39,220 bases of DNA, taken from positions 1 through 39,220 of the forward strand of contig JABSRP010000057.1 of assembly GCA_013215145.1 (NCBI GenBank), in the 5' to 3' direction. A program made the position numbers and the translations under genes. Every line of letters starts with the position of its first letter. Position 1 is the first letter of the stretch. Positions 24,695-33,161 of the stretch are shown in pieces. The notes beneath the pieces were generated by a model. It was given only the letters and a program-made list of their open reading frames with translations, had not been told where the DNA came from and did no database searches. This stretch comes from Pseudobacteriovorax sp. (GTDB lineage Bacteria > Bdellovibrionota_B > Oligoflexia > Oligoflexales > Oligoflexaceae).

Positions 24695-26776
24695 CTACTC
24701 AGATCCCAAGGGATGGGCTTCCACCCGAACCGTTGAGCCTGGTTTTAGTACGGACTCGAGCAATACGATTGTCTTGTCAAATCGATAGAACTGATCAGTT
24801 TCTTTGTCATCGATAAAAACGGCCCAACGTATGGGCCCGGCATAGTCAAAATCTAGGGAAAAGGAGTTGCTTTGTTCGACGACCTCTTGATAGCGCACGG
24901 AAATAGTTTCAAAGTCCTCGTCAGAACAGGTAAAGGTTAGCTGCTTATCATCAGCCTTCCAATCTGAACTACATACAGCGGCATCTTCATCAGCAGTAAT
25001 CACGAGAGAATCTAGATCCAATGAATGTTGAATCGGGATCTGAAAGGTAAGCTGATCCTCTGGGATATCTTGGTTATAGCTTATCTCTACGTTTCGCCCA
25101 TCCCAAACATCGCTCTCAGTAAAAACCACCTTACCTGAGTCATCTAAGGTTAGTTCAATAGGCTCCTTTGTATCAGTATCGACAGCTGAAATAGACTCCA
25201 AAGCATCGATATCTAATTTTTCACCTACGGGTGTATAGGTCAGTGTCTTATCACCAGGCTTTGCGTAACTAATTTTTACCTGTGCATTGTCTACAGGCGT
25301 TCCTGTGAGAATCACTTTCTTATTGTTTTTATCAACGGTAAAGCTACTTGAAACACCATCAACCCAAACCTCAAATGAGCTGTCCAAGGCGTCTTGACTA
25401 TAAGAAAAGCTTGTCTCTAAAGCGATGTCTTCTCGAAAAATCACATCGATATCAGCACGATCAGGCGGAAGGGCATCAAACTCAACCTGTTGTAAAGCAG
25501 CATTGTAGGTATACTCGGAGGGATCTACTTTACTATTGTTTACCCAGACACTTAAAGTACTTGTATCAACTGCCACTCCAGTAGGATAGACCGTGGTCTT
25601 GGCTATTGGAGTATGCTTATAAGTAACCGTCAGGGTTGTCATGGTATCATCTACAGCATCGTTAATCGTCAGCGTATCGGCATCTACACTATGACTGCTG
25701 ACAGCATCTCCATCGATATCTAAGGTCAAGGCACTTGACGGCTCGTAAGTGAGTTGAAAACTGGCATTTATCTTGTCACTGACGGTTTGAGAAATTTGCT
25801 CAAGAACGGTACTGTAGTCAGAGCTACAGATATCGTCATAAATCCCTCCAGTCCGATCAATCAAATCGATATAGTTGACAGGATTCGGTGGATCATCGTA
25901 GTAACCCGAATTATCACAAGTAGGATCAGAGCCATCAGGATCGGCTAATAACAAGAGACCGTGAACCGTAGGTGTGGTCCCGAAAACATCGGTAAAGTAA
26001 TCAGCACTTTCCCAAGCATCTCCCGCACACCCCTCATTTGAGGCCGAACCACAGTTTTCTTCGTCAGTCACAATCAACATGGAAATATTCGCAGAAGGCC
26101 TTAACCAAGGTGTGGTATCGGCCCCACAAATCCCTTGCAGTGCGTCCGTCCCCATTAAGATTCCTCGTTCGTAGGAGCTTTTCACAGGAACATCGATCAA
26201 CTCTTCCAGTGCTGCTTTGCCGGCATCGGGGTCGGAATCATATAGGGCCTTAGTCAGTATCCTCACCCCTCCCGCAGTTTGCCTGAGACAAGGATCTGAG
26301 GTGGTGGCCACTGCTATCCGCCAGTTGGTGTTGTTGATATGAGTTAGAATACTGGGTAAACTCGCACCAAGCTTCTGCTGATAGCCGTCCATCGAGTCCG
26401 AATCATCAATCACAATCAGCAGATCAAGCAAGCCTGCTTCAGAGATTGCGAAAGACTCCGTTATCTCATCACCGTCGTTACCCTGCTGGCTGCTGACGGT
26501 CTGAATCGGCCGGTTAGTTTGATTTGTGGTTTCGACAGTTTTCGGTAATTGGGCGAGACTGATAGTTTGCTTGATAAGCCCAAAACCAGTGTCTACGGTT
26601 ACTGTCTGTTCCTGAGCTGTGCCGCTAGACCATTCTTGGGTAAAATACGGAAGTGCATCCGCATTATCCTGCTTTGGCTGCCGCGGCGCCTCTGTAAACG
26701 CGATGTCTTGGGAGCCACAAGAGGAGAGAATAATCCCCCAAAGGCCGACCCAAATCGGCTTCATTAATTTATACAC
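24695..26776 (-). CDS. VWA-domain lipoprotein with six beta-repeats
   Basis: 693 residues from GTG 26776 (GAGGG about 7 nt upstream). Lipoprotein signal YKLMKPIWVGLWGIILSSC. A low-complexity linker is followed by a von Willebrand A domain (about 115-345): the MIDAS motif DDSDS is in 'LLIVIDDSDSMDGYQQKLG', with further acidic positions in 'NISMLIVTDEENCG'. From about 350 to the end come six degenerate repeats of 55-65 residues, each starting near '(L/F)xY/FxP' and ending with a strand like VTVTYKHTP, IDVIFRED, VKISYAKPG, VEISYNQD, ISVRYQEV and VRVEAHPLG. These look like a small beta-sandwich series. A surface adhesin or metal-dependent binding protein is likely. It stands alone, with wide intergenic regions either side. 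Confidence 0.85.
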   Translation of the reverse strand: MYKLMKPIWVGLWGIILSSCGSQDIAFTEAPRQPKQDNADALPYFTQEWSSGTAQEQTVTVDTGFGLIKQTISLAQLPKTVETTNQTNRPIQTVSSQQGNDGDEITESFAISEAGLLDLLIVIDDSDSMDGYQQKLGASLPSILTHINNTNWRIAVATTSDPCLRQTAGGVRILTKALYDSDPDAGKAALEELIDVPVKSSYERGILMGTDALQGICGADTTPWLRPSANISMLIVTDEENCGSASNEGCAGDAWESADYFTDVFGTTPTVHGLLLLADPDGSDPTCDNSGYYDDPPNPVNYIDLIDRTGGIYDDICSSDYSTVLEQISQTVSDKINASFQLTYEPSSALTLDIDGDAVSSHSVDADTLTINDAVDDTMTTLTVTYKHTPIAKTTVYPTGVAVDTSTLSVWVNNSKVDPSEYTYNAALQQVEFDALPPDRADIDVIFREDIALETSFSYSQDALDSSFEVWVDGVSSSFTVDKNNKKVILTGTPVDNAQVKISYAKPGDKTLTYTPVGEKLDIDALESISAVDTDTKEPIELTLDDSGKVVFTESDVWDGRNVEISYNQDIPEDQLTFQIPIQHSLDLDSLVITADEDAAVCSSDWKADDKQLTFTCSDEDFETISVRYQEVVEQSNSFSLDFDYAGPIRWAVFIDDKETDQFYRFDKTIVLLESVLKPGSTVRVEAHPLGSE

Positions 26777-27204
26777 GTTAACACCCTCTATAAAAACGCA
26801 ATGAGGTCCGGAGACAAACCCAACCTCCTACATATTTTGCACCTTCGGATGCCTAGTCTCACGAACTTGAGCCTTTAAGTACTTTCTTGTATGGGGGCTA
26901 TCAAACAAGTCTAACAATACAATAATAAATAGCTTTTCCTTAGGTAGCAGCAATCTTCAGCGCGGTATTTTTTTGCTCAAGGAAAGCAGCGCATCCGGTT
27001 TTACCTAAACACTTGTTTCGAAAGGTAAGACTCTAAGTTTCTGCTACACCATACGGATGATTCGAGCCCAGCGATCCGACATGACCTATCTGATTTTTGT
27101 TGATAGGCGGCTGAAAACGCCAAATTTAATAAATAAACTAAAGTTTATTCACCAGTTGGCCGAAAAACAACTAAGAGAGGTTTAGCCGAGGAGACCAGTA
27201 ATCA
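26777..27204. other. divergent intergenic region with dyad
   Basis: About 430 nt between two divergent lipoprotein genes. A perfect dyad AATAAACT-AA-AGTTTATT at 27132-27149, 56 nt before the ATG of the 27205 gene, could be an operator. No coding gene is supported. Confidence 0.35.
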
Positions 27205-27744
27205 ATGTATAAGTCTTTGATAATATTAATTTGCTTGGGATTTATAGGGGCCTGTAAAGCCGATAATACCGATAACCCTGACCCAAGCAAATTTGTCGGA
27301 AGTCAGCAGCCAGTGACCCCGGGTGAGGAGGACGTTGTTGCCGATGTGCCTGGTGCGGACGAGGTCACTCCCTTTGAACCAGTAGCACCGGGAGAGGTCA
27401 CTGAAGACGGAGTCGTGCTAAACGTCGTTCCAGTTGCAGATCTACCGCAAAAAATTCGTGAGTGTGCCGAGCAGAACGTAGCCGGTGAGGTGATCGAAGG
27501 TCTGTTCTCCTGCAACACGCAAACTCTTGTGGACTGCGCCACCGACCTCAACGAGCCTCAAAAGAAAGCCACCCTAGATTACGCTAACGTTAATCTACCG
27601 GGGTACTCGTTATGGGGTTGTTCATCTGATCTGGAAAACAACCTTGCCATTCACTTCTTCAGAGTCGACGGGGTCTCACTTAAGGTGTTTAACCTCTCCG
27701 TCAAGAGATCAACAACGGACGAGTCCACCGTACCACCACCCTAA
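27205..27744 (+). CDS. hypothetical lipoprotein with Pro/Glu/Val linker
   Basis: 179 residues, ATG 27205 with GAGGAG 11 nt upstream. Signal MYKSLIILICLGFIGAC, lipobox IGAC. Residues 20-75 are a flexible linker of D/P/V/E/G repeats ('PGEEDVVADVPGADEVTPFEP'). The C-terminal domain (about 80-165) contains four Cys ('IRECAEQN', 'LFSCNTQTLVDCATDL', 'LWGCSSDL'), which could form two disulfides. No family recognised. It is convergent with another cysteine-containing lipoprotein, 26 nt between stops. Confidence 0.75.
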   Translation: MYKSLIILICLGFIGACKADNTDNPDPSKFVGSQQPVTPGEEDVVADVPGADEVTPFEPVAPGEVTEDGVVLNVVPVADLPQKIRECAEQNVAGEVIEGLFSCNTQTLVDCATDLNEPQKKATLDYANVNLPGYSLWGCSSDLENNLAIHFFRVDGVSLKVFNLSVKRSTTDESTVPPP

Positions 27745-27770
27745 CTCAAAATATGAGGTCAGGGACGACC

Positions 27771-28235
27771 TTATTTCAGACTGATCTTCTCGATATTAAA
27801 ATAATGAGATCCAGAATTTCGAAATCCATTTTCGAAGGCTTCACCGTAGGCCTTTTTGTAATCTTTCGTGCAGCCATCAAATTCCTTTGTCCCTATGGGA
27901 TAATCTTTACACGTCTCCACAAGGGGGCTGAACAACTGAAAGCATTTCTCCAAATACAAGGGGACGTATTTTTTCATCAGCTGATATTTTTGCTTGCCAT
28001 CGATATCTTTTCCAGATTTTTGATACTCAACTAGCAAGCGCTCAATGGTTGCCCGGAACGCGGCATCATGATCCCCGAATTTGTACAGGCGCACACCTTG
28101 CTGTTTTTCATCCATGTACAAAGACACTGGATTTTGGCTACAGCTATCAATCACGAGCTGAGTTTTGCTTTTGTCGTCGGCGGGCTTACAAGAAAATTGC
28201 CAAACCACCAGACCTACGATTGTCAATCGTTTCAT
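27771..28235 (-). CDS. hypothetical lipoprotein
   Basis: 154 residues from ATG 28235, with GGAG 8 nt upstream (a start at 28259 would hide the signal). Signal MKRLTIVGLVVWQFSC (lipobox QFSC, relaxed). The mature part is helical and charged ('FRATIERLLVEYQKSGKDIDGKQKYQLMKKYVPLYLEKCFQL') with paired cysteines (residues around 'DSCSQN', 'EKCFQL', 'ETCKDY', 'DGCTKD'). No family recognised. It is the convergent partner of the 27205 lipoprotein. Confidence 0.72.
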   Translation of the reverse strand: MKRLTIVGLVVWQFSCKPADDKSKTQLVIDSCSQNPVSLYMDEKQQGVRLYKFGDHDAAFRATIERLLVEYQKSGKDIDGKQKYQLMKKYVPLYLEKCFQLFSPLVETCKDYPIGTKEFDGCTKDYKKAYGEAFENGFRNSGSHYFNIEKISLK

Positions 28236-28332
28236 CGCTTGTCTCCTCACATCCAACATCGGTAGATTTAAGGAAAGTCTGAGAGATTTTGTAGCAAATC
28301 GGCAAAGTCAAAGGGGAAATGTTTGGAAAGAT

Positions 28333-28361
28333 AAAAAAAAGGCAGCGAGAGAGGCTGCCTT
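28333..28361 (-). terminator. intrinsic terminator of protease gene
   Basis: On the - strand, AAGGCAGC (28361-28354), 7-nt loop, GCTGCCTT (28346-28339), then a run of T (28338-28333). Perfect 8-bp stem with U-tract, 36 nt beyond the stop of the trypsin-like gene. Confidence 0.85.
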
Positions 28362-28396
28362 CTTGATTTAAGAGACTGGACTAAAAGCCAGAAACA

Positions 28397-29200
28397 TTAC
28401 TCTTGTTCGCAGAAGTCACCTAGCTCTAGGTCGATTCCAGAGTCATCCTCTACCCAACAAATATTGGCACTCATGCGTCCCCAAATACCTCCGGTACCGC
28501 AGCGACCACCTCGAGACACAACTCCATATACCCGCCATGATCCATCTTCAAGCTGTCCGTAAGCTGGTCCACCCGAGTCTCCCTGGCAAGAGTCTTTTCC
28601 ATTTCGTCCGATATAGACTTCATTGTCGTTGAAGCGCGTAATGGGAGCGTCAACCTCATACTTCACTCCGAACCCGCGATCATCCCGAACCCCAAAACCA
28701 ACCAATTTTGAAGTGGCACCGACTCGAATGAGCTCTTCCATCTCGGTCTCATCAAGAAGAATCTGCGGAATATCCTCCTCAGCGATCTCAATCTCCTCTT
28801 CCATCACAAGGTATGCAATGTCATTCCATCCGTTACGACTTTGTGAGTACCTTGGAGATGAGGCAAAGCTCTCAACTCTGAGCGTGTTAGATACCCGTCC
28901 GCCTTCGCGACCTTCGCCAAGATAGACACCCAATGAACGCGTCCCCCTGATGTTAGCTACACAATGAGCTGCCGTGATAACGAGCCGCGGATGCACAATT
29001 GTCCCCGAGCAGAACATGGATCCATTGTTGGTGAGCGCAACTGTTGATGCCCAATCACCTGCTTCCGTTTTGGTTCCACCGTAAATCTTAAGTTCGCTGT
29101 CTGTCTGAGATCCACAACTCGACAGTAGGCCTGCAAACCCGATGGCGCAGGATAATAGTAATTGTGGCTTACAAGATTTTAGGATATTGAGCATTGTCAT
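28397..29200 (-). CDS. trypsin-like serine protease lipoprotein
   Basis: 267 residues, ATG 29200 with AAAGGA upstream. The lipoprotein signal ends GFAGLLSSC. The S1A chymotrypsin-fold domain is complete: activation-type start KIYGGTKTEAGDW, His57 in 'VITAAHCV', Asp102 in 'NDIAYLVM', and Ser195 in 'KDSCQGDSGGPAYG'. The residue six before the serine is Asp (189 in chymotrypsin numbering), so Arg/Lys specificity is expected. 'VVSRGGRCGTGGIWGRMS' continues the S1 pocket. The mature N-terminus Ile-Tyr-Gly-Gly is unmasked only after processing, so it may be made as a zymogen. It is probably anchored in the outer membrane or exported. A strong terminator follows. Confidence 0.93.
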   Translation of the reverse strand: MTMLNILKSCKPQLLLSCAIGFAGLLSSCGSQTDSELKIYGGTKTEAGDWASTVALTNNGSMFCSGTIVHPRLVITAAHCVANIRGTRSLGVYLGEGREGGRVSNTLRVESFASSPRYSQSRNGWNDIAYLVMEEEIEIAEEDIPQILLDETEMEELIRVGATSKLVGFGVRDDRGFGVKYEVDAPITRFNDNEVYIGRNGKDSCQGDSGGPAYGQLEDGSWRVYGVVSRGGRCGTGGIWGRMSANICWVEDDSGIDLELGDFCEQE

Positions 29201-29326
29201 TTGGTTGTCCTTTGATTGAGGTCGTTGTCTATTGACTATCTAGCCAGTTAATAGGCAAATATCGATTTAGGAAAACTAAATAAGCTTTAAAAATAGCTAG
29301 GTAGACGAATTAGGAGAAAACACCAG

Positions 29327-30460
29327 TTGCTTAGATTTCCCTTTGACAGCAAGCAATTTCTTACGGAGTACTGGCAAAAAAAACCGGTCCTCATACGGGG
29401 GTTTGATAAAAATTTCCTCTCAAATTTTGACCAAGATGTCATCGCAGGCTTGGCCTTGGAACCAGATGTCGAGTCGCGCCTCGTTTTTTTCAATGACGAT
29501 AAAACAGAATGGCGAGTCCATCATGGACCGTTTGCCGAAGACGAGCTAACTGGCCTCGCAAACAAGGGCTGGACACTGTTGGTTCAAGGCTTAGAGCAAT
29601 TCCTCGACGAGGCCGACGCACTATTAAAGCAATTCGATCTTATTCCTCAGTGGCGTACTGATGATGTCATGGCATCCCTGTCACCTCATGGCGGAACAGT
29701 CGGCCCCCATTTGGACCATTACGATGTTTTTCTTGTGCAAGCCAGAGGCAAAAAATCCTGGACCTTGTCGGACGGACCTATCGAAAACGAAGAGCTAATC
29801 CCTGATCAACCTCTCAAGATTTTGAGTGCTCCGCTTCGAGGTCAGACACTCGAGGTCGAAACAGGTGACATTTTATATATCCCCCCAAAATGGGGACATA
29901 GCGGACTTGCCGTAGGTGAATCCCTTACGCTGTCTGTTGGTTTCCGAGCTCCTGATGTTAAGGAGCTTTTTGCTGGTCTGTCACAGTTTGCTCCGGAGCA
30001 AATCCATCGATTCTCAGACCCTCATCGCAAAAAACAGCCTTCATATGGCGAAATGAAGGCAGATGACCTGGAGCATTTGCGGTTGATGGCTCAGAACTTT
30101 ATTGCCTCCGAAGACTTTGCGGAAGTCGTAGCCCGCTTTTTTTCGTCTCAGAAGTCCATTGCCTTCGACAGCTCAGACGAAATACTCGATTTAGATCGTC
30201 TAGAGCTAGACGGCAGGATCTATATACGTCGCGGAACCCGTTGGTGCCACACGAACCTAGGACAAGGGGTATATGTTGCGGCAGATGGGTTAGGGTGTAG
30301 ACTCCCTGAGGCATGTGGGGAGGCCGTTCGTCTGCTGTCATCAAAAGAAGCATCCATCGCAAAATCGGATATTCTTAGTATTCTTAATCTAGAGAACGGC
30401 AAAAAATGGATGCGAATCCTATGTGAACATGGCATTTTTAGGTTTTCTTCAACTGAATAA
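29327..30460 (+). CDS. roxA: YcfD/RoxA-type ribosomal protein arginine hydroxylase (cupin_4)
   Basis: 377 residues from TTG 29327 with AGGAG 10 nt upstream. The JmjC-like double-stranded beta-helix carries the Fe(II) triad: HLD in 'GGTVGPHLDHYDVFLVQ' (His128, Asp130) and His191 in 'YIPPKWGHSGLAVGES'. These positions match E. coli YcfD (125, 127, 187) closely. The entry 'FDSKQFLTEYWQKKPVLIRG' and the C-terminal winged-helix part are also typical. The enzyme uses 2-oxoglutarate and oxygen to hydroxylate an arginine of ribosomal protein L16. The next gene, a HAD phosphatase, starts 35 nt later on the same strand, so an operon is likely. Confidence 0.88.
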   Translation: MLRFPFDSKQFLTEYWQKKPVLIRGFDKNFLSNFDQDVIAGLALEPDVESRLVFFNDDKTEWRVHHGPFAEDELTGLANKGWTLLVQGLEQFLDEADALLKQFDLIPQWRTDDVMASLSPHGGTVGPHLDHYDVFLVQARGKKSWTLSDGPIENEELIPDQPLKILSAPLRGQTLEVETGDILYIPPKWGHSGLAVGESLTLSVGFRAPDVKELFAGLSQFAPEQIHRFSDPHRKKQPSYGEMKADDLEHLRLMAQNFIASEDFAEVVARFFSSQKSIAFDSSDEILDLDRLELDGRIYIRRGTRWCHTNLGQGVYVAADGLGCRLPEACGEAVRLLSSKEASIAKSDILSILNLENGKKWMRILCEHGIFRFSSTE

Positions 30461-30495
30461 TTCTTGCGTGGGCATCGCTATAGGAGTGTAATGGT

Positions 30496-31149
30496 TTGAG
30501 TACGGCCGCTTTTTTCGATCTCGATCGGACATTAATTGATACAAACAGTGCATTTTTATACGCCAAATACGAAAAAAGCTGCGGTAGGATAGGTTGGATG
30601 CAACTTGTCGAGTCCACCGCTTTTACTGTGCTTTACCATTTTAATATCATCAATATGGAAAAGGCCTACCTAAAGGCTACAAAACACTACTCCGGCGTAC
30701 TGGCCACCGAAATACAACAAAACACCGCACGTTTTTTCCAAACGATCGTAGCTCCGAGGATACAGCCAGGAGCTATCAAGGCATTGGAGCACCATCGTCA
30801 ACTGGGTCACCCACTGGTTCTTCTAAGCACAACTTCATCGTTTCAAGGGCAGGAAGCGATCAAGAGTTGGAAATTGGACGTTTCGTTGACCAACGAATTT
30901 CCACTTAAGGCGGGTCGTCTGACAGGAACGATTAAAAGGCCTTTTTGCTACGGTCAAGGAAAGGTAACCAAGGCCAAAACCTGGGCCGCTGAAAACAATA
31001 TTGACTTAAAGAAGTCTTACTTTTATTCGGATTCCTTTTCGGACTTACCCATGCTAGAGGCCGTGGGGCATCCGAGAGTCGTCAACCCCGATCCTAAGCT
31101 AAAAAAGACCGCTAGTACGCGGTCTTGGGATGTGCTCAACTGGACTTAA
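30496..31149 (+). CDS. HAD-IB family phosphatase (SerB-like)
   Basis: 217 residues from TTG 30496 (TAGGAG about 10 nt upstream). HAD motif I is FFDLDRTLIDT (DxDxT, residues 6-16), motif II LLSTTSS, the Lys motif near 'GQGKVTKAKTW', and motif IV 'YFYSDSFSDLPMLEAVG' with the two Asp. A four-helix cap (about 20-95) is typical of the HAD-IB branch. Substrates in this branch range from phosphoserine to phosphocholine/phosphoethanolamine, so I do not assign one. The last 45 nt include the stem of a terminator acting on the opposite strand. Confidence 0.88.
   Translation: MSTAAFFDLDRTLIDTNSAFLYAKYEKSCGRIGWMQLVESTAFTVLYHFNIINMEKAYLKATKHYSGVLATEIQQNTARFFQTIVAPRIQPGAIKALEHHRQLGHPLVLLSTTSSFQGQEAIKSWKLDVSLTNEFPLKAGRLTGTIKRPFCYGQGKVTKAKTWAAENNIDLKKSYFYSDSFSDLPMLEAVGHPRVVNPDPKLKKTASTRSWDVLNWT
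31101..31126 (-). terminator. intrinsic terminator of TPR gene, inside HAD gene
   Basis: On the - strand: AAGACCGC (31126-31119), 6-nt loop, GCGGTCTT (31112-31105), continued T-run (31104-31101). Perfect 8-bp stem plus U-tract, 51 nt beyond the TPR gene stop. It is coded within the last 50 nt of the convergent phosphatase gene. Confidence 0.8.
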
Positions 31150-31176
31150 AACTCTGACACTTAATTTGGCTGAGTA

Positions 31177-32133
31177 TTAAAAATTTGTGGACCAAGAAAG
31201 GGACGGTGCTGTCCCTTGCCCAGAAGGTATGAGGCTCCAATGAAACCCTTGTTTACGTGCGATGTCCTGTGAAACATAAATGCTCTCTAACTCCTCGCCT
31301 GGAGGCAGTTTCCGCCTTATATCTTCGATGTCCGCCCGGCGCCGTTTGCGCCCGGTAGACTTGGGAGGGTTGAGAATGGCCTCAGCGATCCCTGCTCCCC
31401 ATAATCCCAAGAAGAGATATATACCAAGCACAGACTCTTCCCTTGCTTTCAGAACAAAGGCTTCATTTTCGTCGATGTAGCGGTTGAAATCCTCTTCGCT
31501 ATAGGGAGGCGTCTCAGAGTTTTGCTGCTCGCCAATCACGGAGATAGCGTCTTTATCTGCAGTTACCGCTGCATTATTCCTCTCGAAGAATAGAAAAAGG
31601 CCAATAGCCTGTCCTGTTGCTAAGCCCGCAGCTGTCAACACTTTTCTTTGCTTATATTGCGGGTAGCCAAAGGGAATCAGATTCTCAACCATGCTGGTGG
31701 CCCCGGCGGCGGCAGAAGGTCGGCTGCGGCCGCGTCGTGCCGAACGAAACGACGGACGTCGTTGCCCTCGACTTTTGCCTCCTACTTGAGCTTTTGTCCT
31801 GCGAAACAGGGAGATTATCCCCTTATTCTTGGTCTCACTTCTGCTTAGTCTGATAGCCGGATCAAGACTTATGGCCTTGCGAAAGTTCGCAGCAGCCGCA
31901 GACCGCTTACCCAAGTTATATTCGGAGACTCCGATCAACTTATACATGAGGGCTTTGTCATAACGATCGCGAGTTTTGCGCAGGCCCTGGGTGAGAAACT
32001 TCTTAGCTTTTCGAAAATCACCGCTTTTAAATGCTTTGTAGCCCCGATCAAACGCTTGACCGTATGAGTTTTCGGTAGCGATCGAAAAACTGAAAAAAGC
32101 AACCAACGCGTAAACCCAAAGAAATCGGCTCAT
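31177..32133 (-). CDS. exported TPR-repeat protein
   Basis: 318 residues from ATG 32133 (AGGA 9 nt upstream; a TTG at 32160 would add nine residues before the signal). Signal MSRFLWVYALVAFFSFSIATENSYGQA. Two TPRs follow (about 27-95; 'AFKSGDFRKAKKFLTQGL', 'LIGVSEYNLGKRSAAAANFRKAISLDP'). A Ser/Arg-rich basic stretch comes next (about 115-145), then two hydrophobic segments ('GLATGQAIGLFLFF' and 'VLGIYLFLGLWGAGIAEAI') that look like an outer-membrane or inner-membrane anchor. 'IPFGYPQYKQRK' resembles the start of DUF5683-like membrane proteins. Function unknown. It shares a convergent end with the HAD phosphatase gene. Confidence 0.75.
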   Translation of the reverse strand: MSRFLWVYALVAFFSFSIATENSYGQAFDRGYKAFKSGDFRKAKKFLTQGLRKTRDRYDKALMYKLIGVSEYNLGKRSAAAANFRKAISLDPAIRLSRSETKNKGIISLFRRTKAQVGGKSRGQRRPSFRSARRGRSRPSAAAGATSMVENLIPFGYPQYKQRKVLTAAGLATGQAIGLFLFFERNNAAVTADKDAISVIGEQQNSETPPYSEEDFNRYIDENEAFVLKAREESVLGIYLFLGLWGAGIAEAILNPPKSTGRKRRRADIEDIRRKLPPGEELESIYVSQDIARKQGFHWSLIPSGQGTAPSLSWSTNF

Positions 32134-32671
32134 TCTTACCCGTCCTATAATATCCTTCAATGCGACTCGGCCACAGATCTTACTTGTTTTGTCTATTCTA
32201 TCTCAAAATGATCCTGAGATACACTGGTTAGCTCTTTTTGTCGCTGCTGCAATTGGCTTATTCGCGCGTAGCCTTTGTCAGCCTTCGCACAACCGATCGC
32301 CGCCCTGAGTCCGCTACTAAGTCGCAGTTAAGAGAACCTTTCAAAATAGACGCACGTAACCAAAACTTCGGGGGTTCTCGTTTGAGCGCCAGATAACAAC
32401 AAAAGAAAGAACTGCATGGCGTACAGCATAAATCATTTCGGCCGACCGAGACTTGTAAGTGCGCCAATTACTTCAGGATTAAGACAATTTTTATGAAAAA
32501 TAAATTAATGATACCAATAGTTTATGTTCAGATAAGTAAACTTTTTGGATTACTAGTTAGATTTGATTGAAATTATCTAAGCTCCTGTGGTACACCGTCG
32601 GTATATTCATAATCTTACTCAAACGCGCGTTTTCACGTGGATGAGTGAACCATCAAGCGAGGACAAATTCA
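32134..32671. other. intergenic region
   Basis: About 540 nt between the divergent TPR gene and the LuxR-HTH gene. The middle (32220-32400) is less AT-rich than the flanks and has no frame I can support on either strand. The part upstream of 32600 is AT-rich and probably carries the HTH gene promoter. Confidence 0.3.
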
Positions 32672-32983
32672 TTGAAAGCTCCAATTGTCGAATTTAGCCG
32701 AAAATACAATTTATCCAAACGGGAGACTGACGTACTAACGTTACTTGTTAGTCGCGTCGTTAATGCTGAGCAAATTTCTAGGCACCTAGGAATCAGCCAA
32801 AACACCGTACGGATCCATGTCAAAAACATTAACACAAAGGTGGGCGTAAGAAGTAAATCGGAAATTCTTAGTTCCTTCATTGGTTTCTTGGGGGCTTACT
32901 ACGATCTGCCACAAGATATCGATTACGAAGGGCTTGGCTTAGCCATTAGCCTACCTGAGCAACCTGCGATGAGAGTCAACTAG
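32672..32983 (+). CDS. stand-alone LuxR-type HTH protein
   Basis: 103 residues if it starts at TTG 32672, where GAGGA lies 8 nt upstream. A GTG at 32645 would add nine residues but has only a weak site. The core is a GerE/LuxR HTH: 'LSKRETDVLTLLVSRVVNAEQISRHLGISQNTVRIHVKNINTKVGVRSKSEILS', with the conserved L.S.RE..VL.L and recognition helix NTVRIHVKNI. It has no receiver, autoinducer or other sensory domain, only a short 'GAYYDLPQDIDYEGLG' tail. It could be controlled by expression level or by a partner. Nearby candidates are the Asp/Glu lipoprotein and the cyclase gene. Confidence 0.85.
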   Translation: MKAPIVEFSRKYNLSKRETDVLTLLVSRVVNAEQISRHLGISQNTVRIHVKNINTKVGVRSKSEILSSFIGFLGAYYDLPQDIDYEGLGLAISLPEQPAMRVN

Positions 32984-33117
32984 AGTTGCCTGCAAACCGC
33001 GATGGATTTACGCGACATCCTGGTCTTTCTGTAAAATGCGAGACATTTTGTGGAATTAAAAAAAAACGTTTGCGTATTTAGTATGCCGGGTTTCTAGGAA
33101 GGAAGCTTGGCAGAGTA

Positions 33118-33145
33118 TACATGGTAGGCTGAAACCTACCATGTA
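33118..33145. terminator. 11-bp perfect stem-loop
   Basis: TACATGGTAGG (33118-33128), 6-nt loop, CCTACCATGTA (33135-33145). Located 17 nt after the stop of the acidic lipoprotein gene. There is no U-tract in either direction, so termination is plausible but not certain. Confidence 0.5.
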
Positions 33146-33161
33146 AGACCTAAGTTAGATC

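Noticed and set aside
24673..24789. 38-codon + strand ORF with an ideal AGGAGG site (24664-24669), start ATG 24673
   Set aside because: Almost all of it is antisense to the 3' end of the VWA lipoprotein gene. No signal, no homology and no room for a separate promoter.
32258..32467. 69-codon - strand ORF with several cysteines
   Set aside because: No ribosome site, no plausible domain, and composition like translated non-coding DNA.
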